Assembly: GCA_018607835.1 (NCBI GenBank)
Contig: JABBAS010000001.1
Coordinates: 22,244-86,243, forward strand
Length of the DNA: 64,000 nt
Source of the DNA: Methylobacillus sp.
GTDB lineage: Bacteria; Pseudomonadota; Gammaproteobacteria; Burkholderiales; Burkholderiaceae_C
Direction of reading: 5' to 3'
Shown: piece after piece, positions 46,269 to 53,719 of the stretch
How positions within the stretch are numbered: position 1 is the stretch's first letter
How the letters are laid out: each line of letters starts with the position of its first letter
Made by a program: the position numbers and the translations under genes
The notes under the pieces: generated by a model
What the model was told of the DNA's origin: nothing
The model's input: the letters and a program-made list of their open reading frames with translations, nothing else
The model's database searches: none

Positions 46269-46899
46269 GGCGTGGCGTGCAGAGGGCGCCGATGGCGATG
46301 GCGATGGCGATAGCCAAGCCAAACCACAACACAATGTAGCTGGGTGCGTTCTCTGCGCAACCCAAGGAAAACAAGGGGATTGCAAAGCCGACCGCCACGG
46401 CACCGCTCGCCGCACCTGTAAAACGAAGTCGTGTGGGTAAGCATTGGCGCGCTTGCCAGGCCAGCGCAAGCCAGATCGGCATAGCGAGTAAAAGAATCCC
46501 GCTTGTGCAGGCCAAACCGTTTTCTGGTACGTGCTGCGATGCGTTTGTACCCGTCGCTGTATAGTCTATCCACACCCATATCGCCGCCCCAAGCAGGGAT
46601 AGCCGCGCGGCCACTTCTCCCCATTGCACGGGGCCTAGGCGCGAGGTCAGCAAGTCACCCCAGACGCGGATGGCGACGACAAAAATGGCAATGCCCGATA
46701 AGGCTTTTACAAAGTAGCCAGCGATAAACGGTTGCTCAAAAACGGTGTTTGCGACCCCCCACGCATAGAAAAACAAGCCGACGCTGCATGACAGGGCCAA
46801 GACATTGACCATTAGGGCGTGTCGCTGTCGGGTCTCGGGTGCCGTGCGCAGCCCTGCGTTTCCTTGACTTAGCAGGCTAATTAATGTGGCTGTTTGCAA
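46255..46899 (-). CDS. nrsF: NrsF-family (DUF1109) membrane anti-sigma factor
   Basis: This 214-residue membrane protein has about six helices (for example LALSCSVGLFFYAWGVANTVF and MPIWLALAWQARQCL). The cysteines in NGLACTSGILLLAMP and FSLGCAENAPSY are at places conserved in NrsF. The start is TTG 46899 with GGAGGG upstream, overlapping the sigF stop by 19 nt. NrsF proteins hold SigF-type ECF sigma factors inactive and sense metal or thiol stress through their cysteines. Position beside sigF and the bufferin operon fits exactly. Confidence 0.86.
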   Translation of the reverse strand: MQTATLISLLSQGNAGLRTAPETRQRHALMVNVLALSCSVGLFFYAWGVANTVFEQPFIAGYFVKALSGIAIFVVAIRVWGDLLTSRLGPVQWGEVAARLSLLGAAIWVWIDYTATGTNASQHVPENGLACTSGILLLAMPIWLALAWQARQCLPTRLRFTGAASGAVAVGFAIPLFSLGCAENAPSYIVLWFGLAIAIAIAIGALCTPRLIRW

Positions 46900-47453
46900 C
46901 GATCCCTCCGCAGTAGTTCTGTCATCTTCTTTAGTCCTCGGTGGGTTGAAACCTTGATCACACTCTCGCTCAAGCCCAAAAATTTTGCGGTCTCCTGAAC
47001 CGAATAACCGTTTAATTTCACCATGGTGATGACCTCCCTTTGACGTGCTGATAGGCGCGCCATTAGGCTAGGCAAATCACCCTCTGTTTCATCCCCACGG
47101 TCCGTCCTTGGGTCAGTGGATGGGTCGACCAACGCATCGCTGGCCTCCGGGGTCAACGGGTCTTCTGCCCGTCGCGACTGCTGCCGCCAAAAATCAATCA
47201 TTTTGTATCTGGCGATCGTGTGCACCCAAGCCGTTACCGGGGCCGCGCTGTCGTAGGTGTCTTGCTTGAGATGGACGGCAAGCAAAACGTCTTGCACGAG
47301 ATCCTCTACGTCAGCATCCTGCCCGACTAATCGTCGCCGCGCATAACGTCGAACCAGCCCCGCAATACCCTGAAGTAATGCCTTATAGGCGGCGTCGTCG
47401 CCGTTACGTGCCAATGCAAAGCAGTGGGATAAATGGTGCTCAACGGTTGCCAA
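46881..47453 (-). CDS. sigF: ECF sigma factor, SigF-like
   Basis: I choose TTG 47453 (LATVEHHLSHCFALARNGDDAAY) as start because the track's ATG 47561 would place the bufA promoter inside the gene and adds a non-conserved leader. The product has about 190 residues. Region sigma-2 contains VEDLVQDVLLAVHLK and TAWVHTIARYKMIDFWRQQSRR. Sigma-4 contains LSARQREVITMVKLNGYSVQETAKFLGLSESVIKVSTHRGLKKM. This is the Caulobacter SigF/ECF group that drives bufferin and metal-stress genes. It is divergent from bufA. Confidence 0.9.
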   Translation of the reverse strand: MATVEHHLSHCFALARNGDDAAYKALLQGIAGLVRRYARRRLVGQDADVEDLVQDVLLAVHLKQDTYDSAAPVTAWVHTIARYKMIDFWRQQSRRAEDPLTPEASDALVDPSTDPRTDRGDETEGDLPSLMARLSARQREVITMVKLNGYSVQETAKFLGLSESVIKVSTHRGLKKMTELLRRDRCKQPH

Positions 47454-47505
47454 TGTATTCTTATTTGCTGGTGAGGGCAAATAATATAATAAAAAACGAT
47501 GAAAT

Positions 47506-47531
47506 GTAACCTTTTTTGTAATTCTAACGAA
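47506..47531 (+). promoter_or_regulatory. SigF-type ECF promoter of bufA
   Basis: GTAACC (47506-47511), exactly 16 bases, then CGAA (47528-47531). This is identical to the Caulobacter SigF consensus GTAACC-N16-CGAA. The spacer has a T6 run just after the -35, as ECF promoters often do. It points toward bufA, whose ATG is 57 bp downstream. No such sequence faces sigF. Confidence 0.85.
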
Positions 47532-47587
47532 TACGTTATTGTGGTTGCTTGCTTTAAGCATACTTCGTTTTAACTAAAGGTGAACTT

Positions 47588-47845
47588 ATGACCAAACTTT
47601 CAACATCAACGATTGTTGCCCTGGCCTTAGCTGGCATGACTGCTGGCGTCACGCTAAATGCGCAAGCAGCCAAGATGCCACAGGAAAAGTGCTATGGCGT
47701 TGCCATGGCCGGTGCAAATGACTGTGCAGCGGGCCCAGGCACCACGTGTGCAGGTACCTCTAAGACTGACAAACAAGCCAACGCTTGGAAGTATGTCGAT
47801 GAAGGCAAGTGTGTTGGCATGATGGGTACGCTCAAGGCCATGTAA
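47588..47845 (+). CDS. bufA: Bufferin precursor peptide BufA1-like (DUF2282)
   Basis: The protein has 85 residues. A Sec signal peptide spans about residues 1-28 ([21 protein letters not shown]). The mature peptide has four cysteines at residues 35, 46, 54 and 75, in [24 protein letters not shown] and DEGKCVGM, the DUF2282/BufA1 pattern. Bufferins are ribosomally made peptides whose cysteines are converted to thiooxazoles by BufB/BufC and which then chelate copper in the periplasm. AAAGGTG precedes the ATG. It is first in bufA-bufB-bufC-doxX. Confidence 0.92.
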   Translation: MTKLSTSTIVALALAGMTAGVTLNAQAAKMPQEKCYGVAMAGANDCAAGPGTTCAGTSKTDKQANAWKYVDEGKCVGMMGTLKAM

Positions 47846-47856
47846 GCGGAGGTCGC

Positions 47857-48771
47857 ATGATGCGAGTCCACAGTCCAAACGCTCACGGCGTTCCCTCATC
47901 ACCGGCGACACGTCGGGACATGGGGGCTGGCTTAGGCGTCAAGCCTAGCCACTGGGCTGAGGTGCTCGCCTTAGACGACGCACCCCACTTCTGGGTCGAG
48001 GTTCACGCAGAAAACCATATGGTTGACGGTGGTCCTCGACTTGCAGCCCTAGACGCTTTAAGAGCCAAACACCCACTTTCATTGCATGGTGTTGGCCTCT
48101 CGCTCGCGGGCGAAGACCCCCTAGACGTCGCCCACTTGGCGCGCCTAAAACGGCTGGTTGACCGCTGTGAACCGTGGTCTGTATCCGAGCATCTGTCATG
48201 GTGCAAACATGACGGCACCGTTTTCCCCGACCTTCTGCCCGTCGTGCGCACGCCGGCAGCGTGCCAGCGCATTGCCGCGCGGATTACGCAGGTTCAGGAG
48301 GCGTTGGGTCGTCCGATCGCAATCGAAAACCCAACACATTACTTAAGCGATATGGGGCACACCCTATCGGAAGATGTTTTCCTCAACGAGTTGGCGGACC
48401 GCTGTGGCAACACCTGGTTACTCGACATCACCAACGTGGTGATATCGGCCCACAACACGGCAGGCACCACGGAAAGCGTGGATACCGATTGGATTTTTAG
48501 ACTCCGCCCAGATACGGTGAGCGAGATCCACTTGGCTGGATTTAGCGACGACGCGCAAGCGCTGACAGCCACAGGCTTACCGCTGCGCATCGACAGCCAC
48601 AGCCATGCCCTTGGCAACGAGGTACGTGCGCTGTACAAGCGTTACGTTGCCTTTGCTGGGCCCCGACCGAGTCTCGTGGAGTGGGACAACGACGTCCCGC
48701 CGTTTGAAGCGTTGTGGCGCGAACGCACGTGGGTTCAGAGCGTGTTGACGCAAGCTAGACCCAGCGAATGA
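47857..48771 (+). CDS. bufB: BufB-like MNIO (DUF692) peptide-modifying enzyme
   Basis: The start is ATG 47857 after GGAGG; the track's earlier start overlaps bufA. The product has 304 residues forming a DUF692 TIM barrel. It opens with GAGLGVKPSHWAEVLALDDAPHFWVEVHAENHM and LSLHGVGLSLAG. Iron ligands are expected from SEHLSWCKHDG, AIENPTHYL, WLLDITNVVISAHN, EIHLAGF and RIDSHSHALGNEV. MNIOs are multinuclear non-heme iron oxygenases that modify cysteines on RiPP precursors. The substrate here should be BufA, encoded 11 bp upstream. It overlaps bufC by 4 nt. Confidence 0.93.
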   Translation: MMRVHSPNAHGVPSSPATRRDMGAGLGVKPSHWAEVLALDDAPHFWVEVHAENHMVDGGPRLAALDALRAKHPLSLHGVGLSLAGEDPLDVAHLARLKRLVDRCEPWSVSEHLSWCKHDGTVFPDLLPVVRTPAACQRIAARITQVQEALGRPIAIENPTHYLSDMGHTLSEDVFLNELADRCGNTWLLDITNVVISAHNTAGTTESVDTDWIFRLRPDTVSEIHLAGFSDDAQALTATGLPLRIDSHSHALGNEVRALYKRYVAFAGPRPSLVEWDNDVPPFEALWRERTWVQSVLTQARPSE

Positions 48772-49514
48772 GCGCACACGCCGCAGTGCCCCGCACGCGA
48801 CGTGATCCGCACGCCATCGCACAAACCATACTTAACCGACAGACACCCGATGCATTGGGTCTGTTAAAAATTTACCGCAACACGGTTTGGCGCGCCTGGT
48901 TGGATGCGATGCAGCAGCAATTTCCCAGCGCCTGCGCCTTGATGGGTGATGCGGTCGCCGACGAGGTGATCCGCGCCTACTTGCATGGGCATCCGCCCCA
49001 AAGTGGCGTGTTGTTAGATATTGGGGTGTCATTTCCTGCGTTTCTTCATGGCGGCGGTAGCGCCCACTTGTTACACGCCAAGATCGCGCAGTGTGACTGG
49101 CTTTGGAGTCGATCACATGTGGCTGCAGATGCCCCGAGTCTGACGCTGGCGGGTTGGCACGCGCTACTCATGCAGCCCGATCAGTGTGTCGTTCTTCACC
49201 CTGCGTGTTACTGGTATGCGCCTGACTCTGCGGACCTAGCCCAGCAGTGGTCTGCCGGTCGTGAGGGTGTGGGCGAGCTCACTGGGGTGGGCCTTTTGTT
49301 TGGTCGCCCCTTTGGCGCCGTTGAGTCTGCCGGCTTAACGCTTGCAGAGCTTGCTTGTTTGGAGCGCCTAAAAGCGGGCGAGCCATTGACCCAAGCCATT
49401 GAGGCTGCTTACGCAGTGGATACGCATATCGATTTTTCCGAACTCGGCGCCAAGCTACTGCACGTTGGCGTTATCTCTTGCCTCTTACCCGCCCCTTGGA
49501 GTACCCATGACTAG
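48768..49514 (+). CDS. bufC: BufC-like RiPP-recognition partner (DUF2063)
   Basis: The protein has 248 residues. The DUF2063 N-terminal domain shows [32 protein letters not shown] and [23 protein letters not shown]. The C-terminal region is probably a RRE-like precursor-binding domain. In bufferin and related HvfABC operons this protein presents the precursor to the MNIO. The start overlaps bufB by 4 nt, and its stop overlaps the doxX gene by 8 nt, showing tight coupling. Confidence 0.9.
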   Translation: MSAHAAVPRTRRDPHAIAQTILNRQTPDALGLLKIYRNTVWRAWLDAMQQQFPSACALMGDAVADEVIRAYLHGHPPQSGVLLDIGVSFPAFLHGGGSAHLLHAKIAQCDWLWSRSHVAADAPSLTLAGWHALLMQPDQCVVLHPACYWYAPDSADLAQQWSAGREGVGELTGVGLLFGRPFGAVESAGLTLAELACLERLKAGEPLTQAIEAAYAVDTHIDFSELGAKLLHVGVISCLLPAPWSTHD

Positions 49515-50001
49515 CCCCTCACAACCCCCTCTTGATCTAGGACCAATCGACCGCGTCATACCCTCGAGCGTATTGTCTATCGCGCACAAGATAATTAGCC
49601 GGGACCTGTTGTTGCTCGGCGCTCGCGTTGCCTTGGGGACAATTTTCTTCATGTCTGCGCGAACCAAGGTCGACGGCTTTCTAAGTATTCGAGATGCCAC
49701 TTACTTTTTATTCGAGCATGAGTACGCATTGCCTTTGATCCCGTACGAGTGGGCGGCGGTTTCCGGCACCTATGTCGAGCACTTGTTGAGTGTGCTGCTG
49801 ATTTTTGGGCTTGGATCGCGTCTCAGTGCCTTCGGCATTTTGTCAATGACGGCGATTGTCCAAGTCTTTGTCTACCCAAGTGCGTGGCCAACCCACTTGA
49901 GTTGGGCCGTGCTGGCTTTGCTTGTTGTGTTGCACGGTGGGGGTCGGTGGTCTTTCGATCGCTTCATGGGCGCAAGTCCGACTCAGCCATCGGCGACCTA
50001 A
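49507..50001 (+). CDS. DoxX-family membrane protein of the bufferin operon (BufD-like)
   Basis: The start is ATG 49507 ([13 protein letters not shown]), with GGAG seven bases upstream; the track's longer ORF overlaps bufC. The product has 164 residues and about four membrane helices ([53 protein letters not shown], and a final [15 protein letters not shown]). DoxX proteins are a common last gene of DUF2282-DUF692-DUF2063 operons, and their role is not settled (thiol or quinone redox in the membrane has been suggested for relatives). Confidence 0.87.
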   Translation: MTSPSQPPLDLGPIDRVIPSSVLSIAHKIISRDLLLLGARVALGTIFFMSARTKVDGFLSIRDATYFLFEHEYALPLIPYEWAAVSGTYVEHLLSVLLIFGLGSRLSAFGILSMTAIVQVFVYPSAWPTHLSWAVLALLVVLHGGGRWSFDRFMGASPTQPSAT

Positions 50002-50104
50002 TCGGTCGTCTTCGCTGCCGTATACGGCTAGAAACCAACGGAAAACTAGGGAAAACCCTCGCCTCAAAGCTGCTTTGTGGCGTGGGTTTGTCTTAGACAT
50101 AAGT

Positions 50105-50120
50105 AAAAACCCGGGTTTTT
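50105..50120. other. 16-bp perfect palindrome upstream of dctP
   Basis: AAAAACCCGGGTTTTT is fully symmetric with no loop, so it cannot form a good terminator stem but could be a protein-binding site. It lies 88 bp before the dctP ATG and about 100 bp after the doxX stop. No regulator is adjacent. Confidence 0.35.
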
Positions 50121-50192
50121 AGATGGCAGCGTGTGGATTGTGTCCAAGGGCAGGTATATTCCTCCGGTATTACCTACTTCTTGGAGACTTAC

Positions 50193-51200
50193 ATGAAATT
50201 AAAACTCGGTGTGGCCACCGCTCTCTCACTCACCTTGGCGCTGGGCACAACGTCCGCGCTTGCGAAATGTGATGCTGGCGAAATCGTTATAAAGTTCAGT
50301 CACGTAACCAACGCTGACAAGCACCCCAAAGGCCTTGCGGCTAGCTTGTTAGAGCAGCGTGTGAATGATGAAATGAATGGCAAAGCTTGCATGGAAGTTT
50401 TCCCAAACACTACGCTTTATAACGACGACCAAGTTCTTGAGGCACTGTTACAGGGGAACGTTCAATTAGCAGCCCCATCGCTGTCAAAGTTCGAGCAGTT
50501 CACAAAGCAGTTCCGCATTTTCGATCTGCCGTTCATGTTTAAAAACATCAACGCAGTTGATGAGTTCCAGAATTCTGAGACTGGCCAAGCGATGAAGCAG
50601 TCGATGACAAAGCGAGGTCTACTTGGCCTAGAGTTTTGGCACAACGGAATGAAGCAAATGTCTGCAAAGGTTCCATTGTTGGTTCCTTCAGACGCGAAAG
50701 GCCTAAAATTTCGTGTTCAAAACTCAGACGTTCTAAAGGCGCAGATGGCGGCCATGGGCGCATCCCCACAGCCAATGGCTTTCTCTGAGGTTTACGGCGC
50801 TCTGCAAACAGGCGTTGTTGATGGACAAGAGAACACGTGGTCCAACATTTACGGCAAGAAGTTTTTCGAAGTTCAAGACGGCACGACGCAGACCGATCAC
50901 GGAATCATTGACTATATGTTAGTGACGTCCACTGAGTTTTGGAATAACCTGCCTGCAGATGTTCGCAACCAATTGGCCACAATCATGCGCGAAGTAACAG
51001 CTGAGCGGAATGCAGACTCTAACGCGGTAAACGCGTCCGCGAGGAAAGCAATTATCGAAGCTGGCGGCGTGATCCGTGAACTTAACGACGCACAACGCGC
51101 CGAATGGGTTTCAGCAATGAAGCCAGTTTGGGCGGAGTTCGTGAAGGATGTGGGTCAAACAAATATCGATGCAGCCCAAGCCATCAATGCGAAACATTAA
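50193..51200 (+). CDS. dctP: TRAP transporter substrate-binding protein, DctP family
   Basis: The start is ATG 50193 (MKLKLGVATALSLTLALGTTSALA), with TTGGAGA upstream. The signal peptide is cleaved after ALA. The product has 335 residues. IVIKFSHVTNADKHPKGLAA opens the DctP fold, and FRIFDLPFMF and EVYGALQTGVVDGQENTWSNIYGKKFFEVQ are diagnostic, with the substrate-binding Arg in LKFRVQNSDVLKAQMAAMGASPQPM. C4-dicarboxylates are the commonest ligands of this branch. It heads a complete dctP-dctQ-dctM operon. Confidence 0.94.
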   Translation: MKLKLGVATALSLTLALGTTSALAKCDAGEIVIKFSHVTNADKHPKGLAASLLEQRVNDEMNGKACMEVFPNTTLYNDDQVLEALLQGNVQLAAPSLSKFEQFTKQFRIFDLPFMFKNINAVDEFQNSETGQAMKQSMTKRGLLGLEFWHNGMKQMSAKVPLLVPSDAKGLKFRVQNSDVLKAQMAAMGASPQPMAFSEVYGALQTGVVDGQENTWSNIYGKKFFEVQDGTTQTDHGIIDYMLVTSTEFWNNLPADVRNQLATIMREVTAERNADSNAVNASARKAIIEAGGVIRELNDAQRAEWVSAMKPVWAEFVKDVGQTNIDAAQAINAKH

Positions 51201-51288
51201 GTTTATTTGAACTTGATTGCTTGCCCGCTGGCTTCAGCGGGCAAGCGCTTTCACCCACAATTCGAACATTATCTAAAGGGGGTGGGAC

Positions 51289-51978
51289 ATGGCGCCAAGC
51301 TATGAACCCAAGACGCCACTTGGCCGCTTCGTCAATGAACTAGAAGAAACGGCCATTGCATTGCTACTCGGTGGCATGACCCTAGTTACGTTCATTAATG
51401 TGGTGTTACGGTACGGTTTCAACACTGGAATAATCTGGGGCTTGGAACTGGTGACGTTTCTATTTGCTTGGCTTGTCCTATTTGGGGCGAGCTATGCAGT
51501 TAAAGTTACGGCGCACCTTGGTGTCGATGTGGTCGTCAACTTATTTGGTCCTCATGGGCGCAGGACTTTTGCGCTTATCAGTGGGCTGATCTGTATTAGC
51601 TACGCCGTCCTATTGTTCAAAGGATCGTGGGATTATTGGGCAAATTTCGCAAATCTGCCTCAAACCACCGGACGTTGGTTCCCCACAGGTTTTGAAGAAA
51701 TGCGGACCACTTCTTACCGTGGATGGTATGAAGTAATTGATATTCCACTGCCAGAGTGGCTCCGATTTATCGAGCCGATTATGAATGGCGGTGATGAATA
51801 TGAAAAAATCCCCCGCTTCATACCCTATGCGATCATGCCATTCGGTATGGGTCTATTTCTTTTCCGTATCGTTCAAGCCACTGTGCGTATTTACTCAGGG
51901 GACTCTCAAAGTTTGATAGTCAGCCACGAGGTCGAAGAGGCCATTGAGGACGTTAAACACATGAACACTACTCGCTAA
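51289..51978 (+). CDS. dctQ: TRAP transporter small permease DctQ
   Basis: The protein has 229 residues with four membrane helices. EETAIALLLGGMTLVTFINVVLRYGFNTGIIWGLELVTFLFAWLVLFGASYAVKVTAHLGVDVV is the DctQ core. A loop insertion between helices three and four (FANLPQTTGRWFPTGFEEMRTTSYRGWYEVIDIPLPEWLR) makes it longer than the usual 160-180 residues, as in the DctQ of C4-dicarboxylate systems. It stabilises the DctM channel. It starts 88 bp after dctP and ends 3 bp before dctM. Confidence 0.92.
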   Translation: MAPSYEPKTPLGRFVNELEETAIALLLGGMTLVTFINVVLRYGFNTGIIWGLELVTFLFAWLVLFGASYAVKVTAHLGVDVVVNLFGPHGRRTFALISGLICISYAVLLFKGSWDYWANFANLPQTTGRWFPTGFEEMRTTSYRGWYEVIDIPLPEWLRFIEPIMNGGDEYEKIPRFIPYAIMPFGMGLFLFRIVQATVRIYSGDSQSLIVSHEVEEAIEDVKHMNTTR

Positions 51979-51981
51979 GAT

Positions 51982-53361
51982 ATGGAACTCGCATTTCTAT
52001 TCTCAATGGTTGTCGGACTAATGCTGATCGGTACGCCGATCGCTATTAGTCTGGGCATGGCTTCCACCATTTTCTTGTTGCTACTAAGCGACGCCTCTCT
52101 TGCCTCTATTGCTCAAACCTTGTTTCAAGCAATGGCAGGTCATTACACCTTGCTGGCAATCCCGTTCTTCATTCTGGCTTCAACCTTTATGTCGACTGGC
52201 GGTGTGGCTAAGCGAATCATCCGTTTTTCAATTGCGCTCGTTGGGCACTTTCCCGGCGGCCTGGCTATTGCTGGTGTATTTGCGTGCATGATGTTTGCCG
52301 CGCTGTCAGGCTCGTCTCCTGCGACAGTTGTAGCGATCGGCTCTATTGTTATTGCTGGCATGAGGCAGGTTGGCTATACAAAAGAGTTCGCCGCGGGCGT
52401 CATAGCGAATGCGGGAACTTTGGGCATCTTGATCCCACCGAGTATCGTTATGGTCGTCTATGCATCCGCAACAGACGTGTCGGTTGGGCGCATGTTTTTG
52501 GCTGGTGTTGTGCCGGGAATCATGGCGGGACTCATGCTCATGGTCACGATTTACATCATGGCACGGGTAAAAAATCTGCCAAAGGGGGAGTGGAAAGGTT
52601 GGGGCGAAGTTGGCGCGTCTGCTCTCAGCGCTTCAGGGGGCTTGTTCTTAGTCGTTATTATTCTTGGCGGTATTTATGGCGGCGTGTTTACGCCAACCGA
52701 GGCAGCCGCTGTAGCGTCGGTCTATGCGTTCCTTATTTCATGTTTTGTGTATCGAGATATGGGGCCGCTGCATGTTAAAGGCGAGAACACAAAAAACCAC
52801 AGCTTCTTTCAACGCCCATGGACCTTAATTACGGTATTTTTCCACCGCGACACGCGAGATGCATTGTTTCAGGCGGGTAAGCTGACCATCACCTTGATGT
52901 TCATCATAGCCAACGCCTTGATCCTGAAGCATGTCCTAACGGATGAGCAAATCCCACAGCAAATTGCTTCTAGTATGCTGTCGGCCGGTTTTGGCCCTAT
53001 CGCGTTCCTGATCATCGTTAATGTGATCTTGCTAATCGGTGGTCAATTCATGGAGCCATCAGGCTTGTTGATCATCGTAGCGCCGTTGGTGTTTCCAATT
53101 GCCATCGAGCTAGGCATTGATCCGATCCACCTTGGCATCATCATGGTTGTGAACATGGAAATTGGAATGATCACGCCACCTGTTGGCTTAAATCTTTTCG
53201 TGACGTCAGGCGTTGCCGGTATGCCGATGATGAGTGTGGTGCGGGCCGCGCTGCCATTTTTAGGCGTTATGTTTATATTCCTAATCATGGTGACTTACAT
53301 CCCTGCGATTTCAACGTGGTTACCGACATTGTTAATGGGGCCGGAAATAATAACGAAGTAG
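51982..53361 (+). CDS. dctM: TRAP transporter large permease DctM
   Basis: The protein has 459 residues and about twelve helices. Family motifs are HYTLLAIPFFILASTFMSTGGVAKRIIRFSIALVGHFPGGLAIAGVFACMMFAALSGSSPATVVAIGSI, NAGTLGILIPPSIVMVVYA, GGVFTPTEAAAVASVYAF and MEIGMITPPVGLNLFVTSGV. It is the sodium-coupled channel of the TRAP system. An insertion of about 30 residues after YRDMGPLHVKGENTKNH is seen. No two-component dctBD pair is adjacent. Confidence 0.95.
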   Translation: MELAFLFSMVVGLMLIGTPIAISLGMASTIFLLLLSDASLASIAQTLFQAMAGHYTLLAIPFFILASTFMSTGGVAKRIIRFSIALVGHFPGGLAIAGVFACMMFAALSGSSPATVVAIGSIVIAGMRQVGYTKEFAAGVIANAGTLGILIPPSIVMVVYASATDVSVGRMFLAGVVPGIMAGLMLMVTIYIMARVKNLPKGEWKGWGEVGASALSASGGLFLVVIILGGIYGGVFTPTEAAAVASVYAFLISCFVYRDMGPLHVKGENTKNHSFFQRPWTLITVFFHRDTRDALFQAGKLTITLMFIIANALILKHVLTDEQIPQQIASSMLSAGFGPIAFLIIVNVILLIGGQFMEPSGLLIIVAPLVFPIAIELGIDPIHLGIIMVVNMEIGMITPPVGLNLFVTSGVAGMPMMSVVRAALPFLGVMFIFLIMVTYIPAISTWLPTLLMGPEIITK

Positions 53362-53719
53362 ACGACTATGCGACAAGCTGCGTAAAACGTATGGTTACCG
53401 CCATTCGTGAACAGTGCTTGTCGGTTAGGTTGACGAGTTCGTTGTCAACTCGCCTGATAGCGTCGGCGACTTTAAGCGAATGACACGGACCATGCCGCTA
53501 GCGGGCTATATCGGTTGTGTATCAGCGGCTTGGAACCTGTTGCAAACGCACATACCCAAGCAAATCAAGGAACCGACCCAGCCTGTACCCTCGCGGAGTC
53601 ACAGGCGCTGCAATCCGAGATCACGGGGGCCTTCCTGCAGGTTATTGCCACTTAAGCCGCCGCCTTGCGCGGCTCCTAGTGTCTCTCCCAGACAGCCGTC
53701 AGCGTAGTAGAGTAAAAAC
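53362..53719. other. 358-bp gap between dctM and the acetoacetyl-CoA synthetase gene
   Basis: I see no supported gene here; the two ORFs of about 70 codons look like chance. CGAGTT and AACTCG form a 6-bp stem with a 7-base loop near 53430-53450 and could belong to a Rho-type termination zone after dctM. The promoter of the downstream gene must lie in the 3' half, but no clear -10/-35 pair stands out. Confidence 0.5.

Noticed and set aside
47454-47561. N-terminal extension of SigF from ATG 47561
   Set aside because: The extra 36 residues do not look like sigma region 2, and they would place the bufA promoter inside the sigF coding sequence. The TTG at 47453 gives a normal ECF length.
53480-53707. 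Short ORFs of 68-75 codons before the acetoacetyl-CoA synthetase gene
   Set aside because: Two overlapping frames are open, neither has a ribosome-binding site, and the translations look like random Arg/Pro/Ser-rich sequence.
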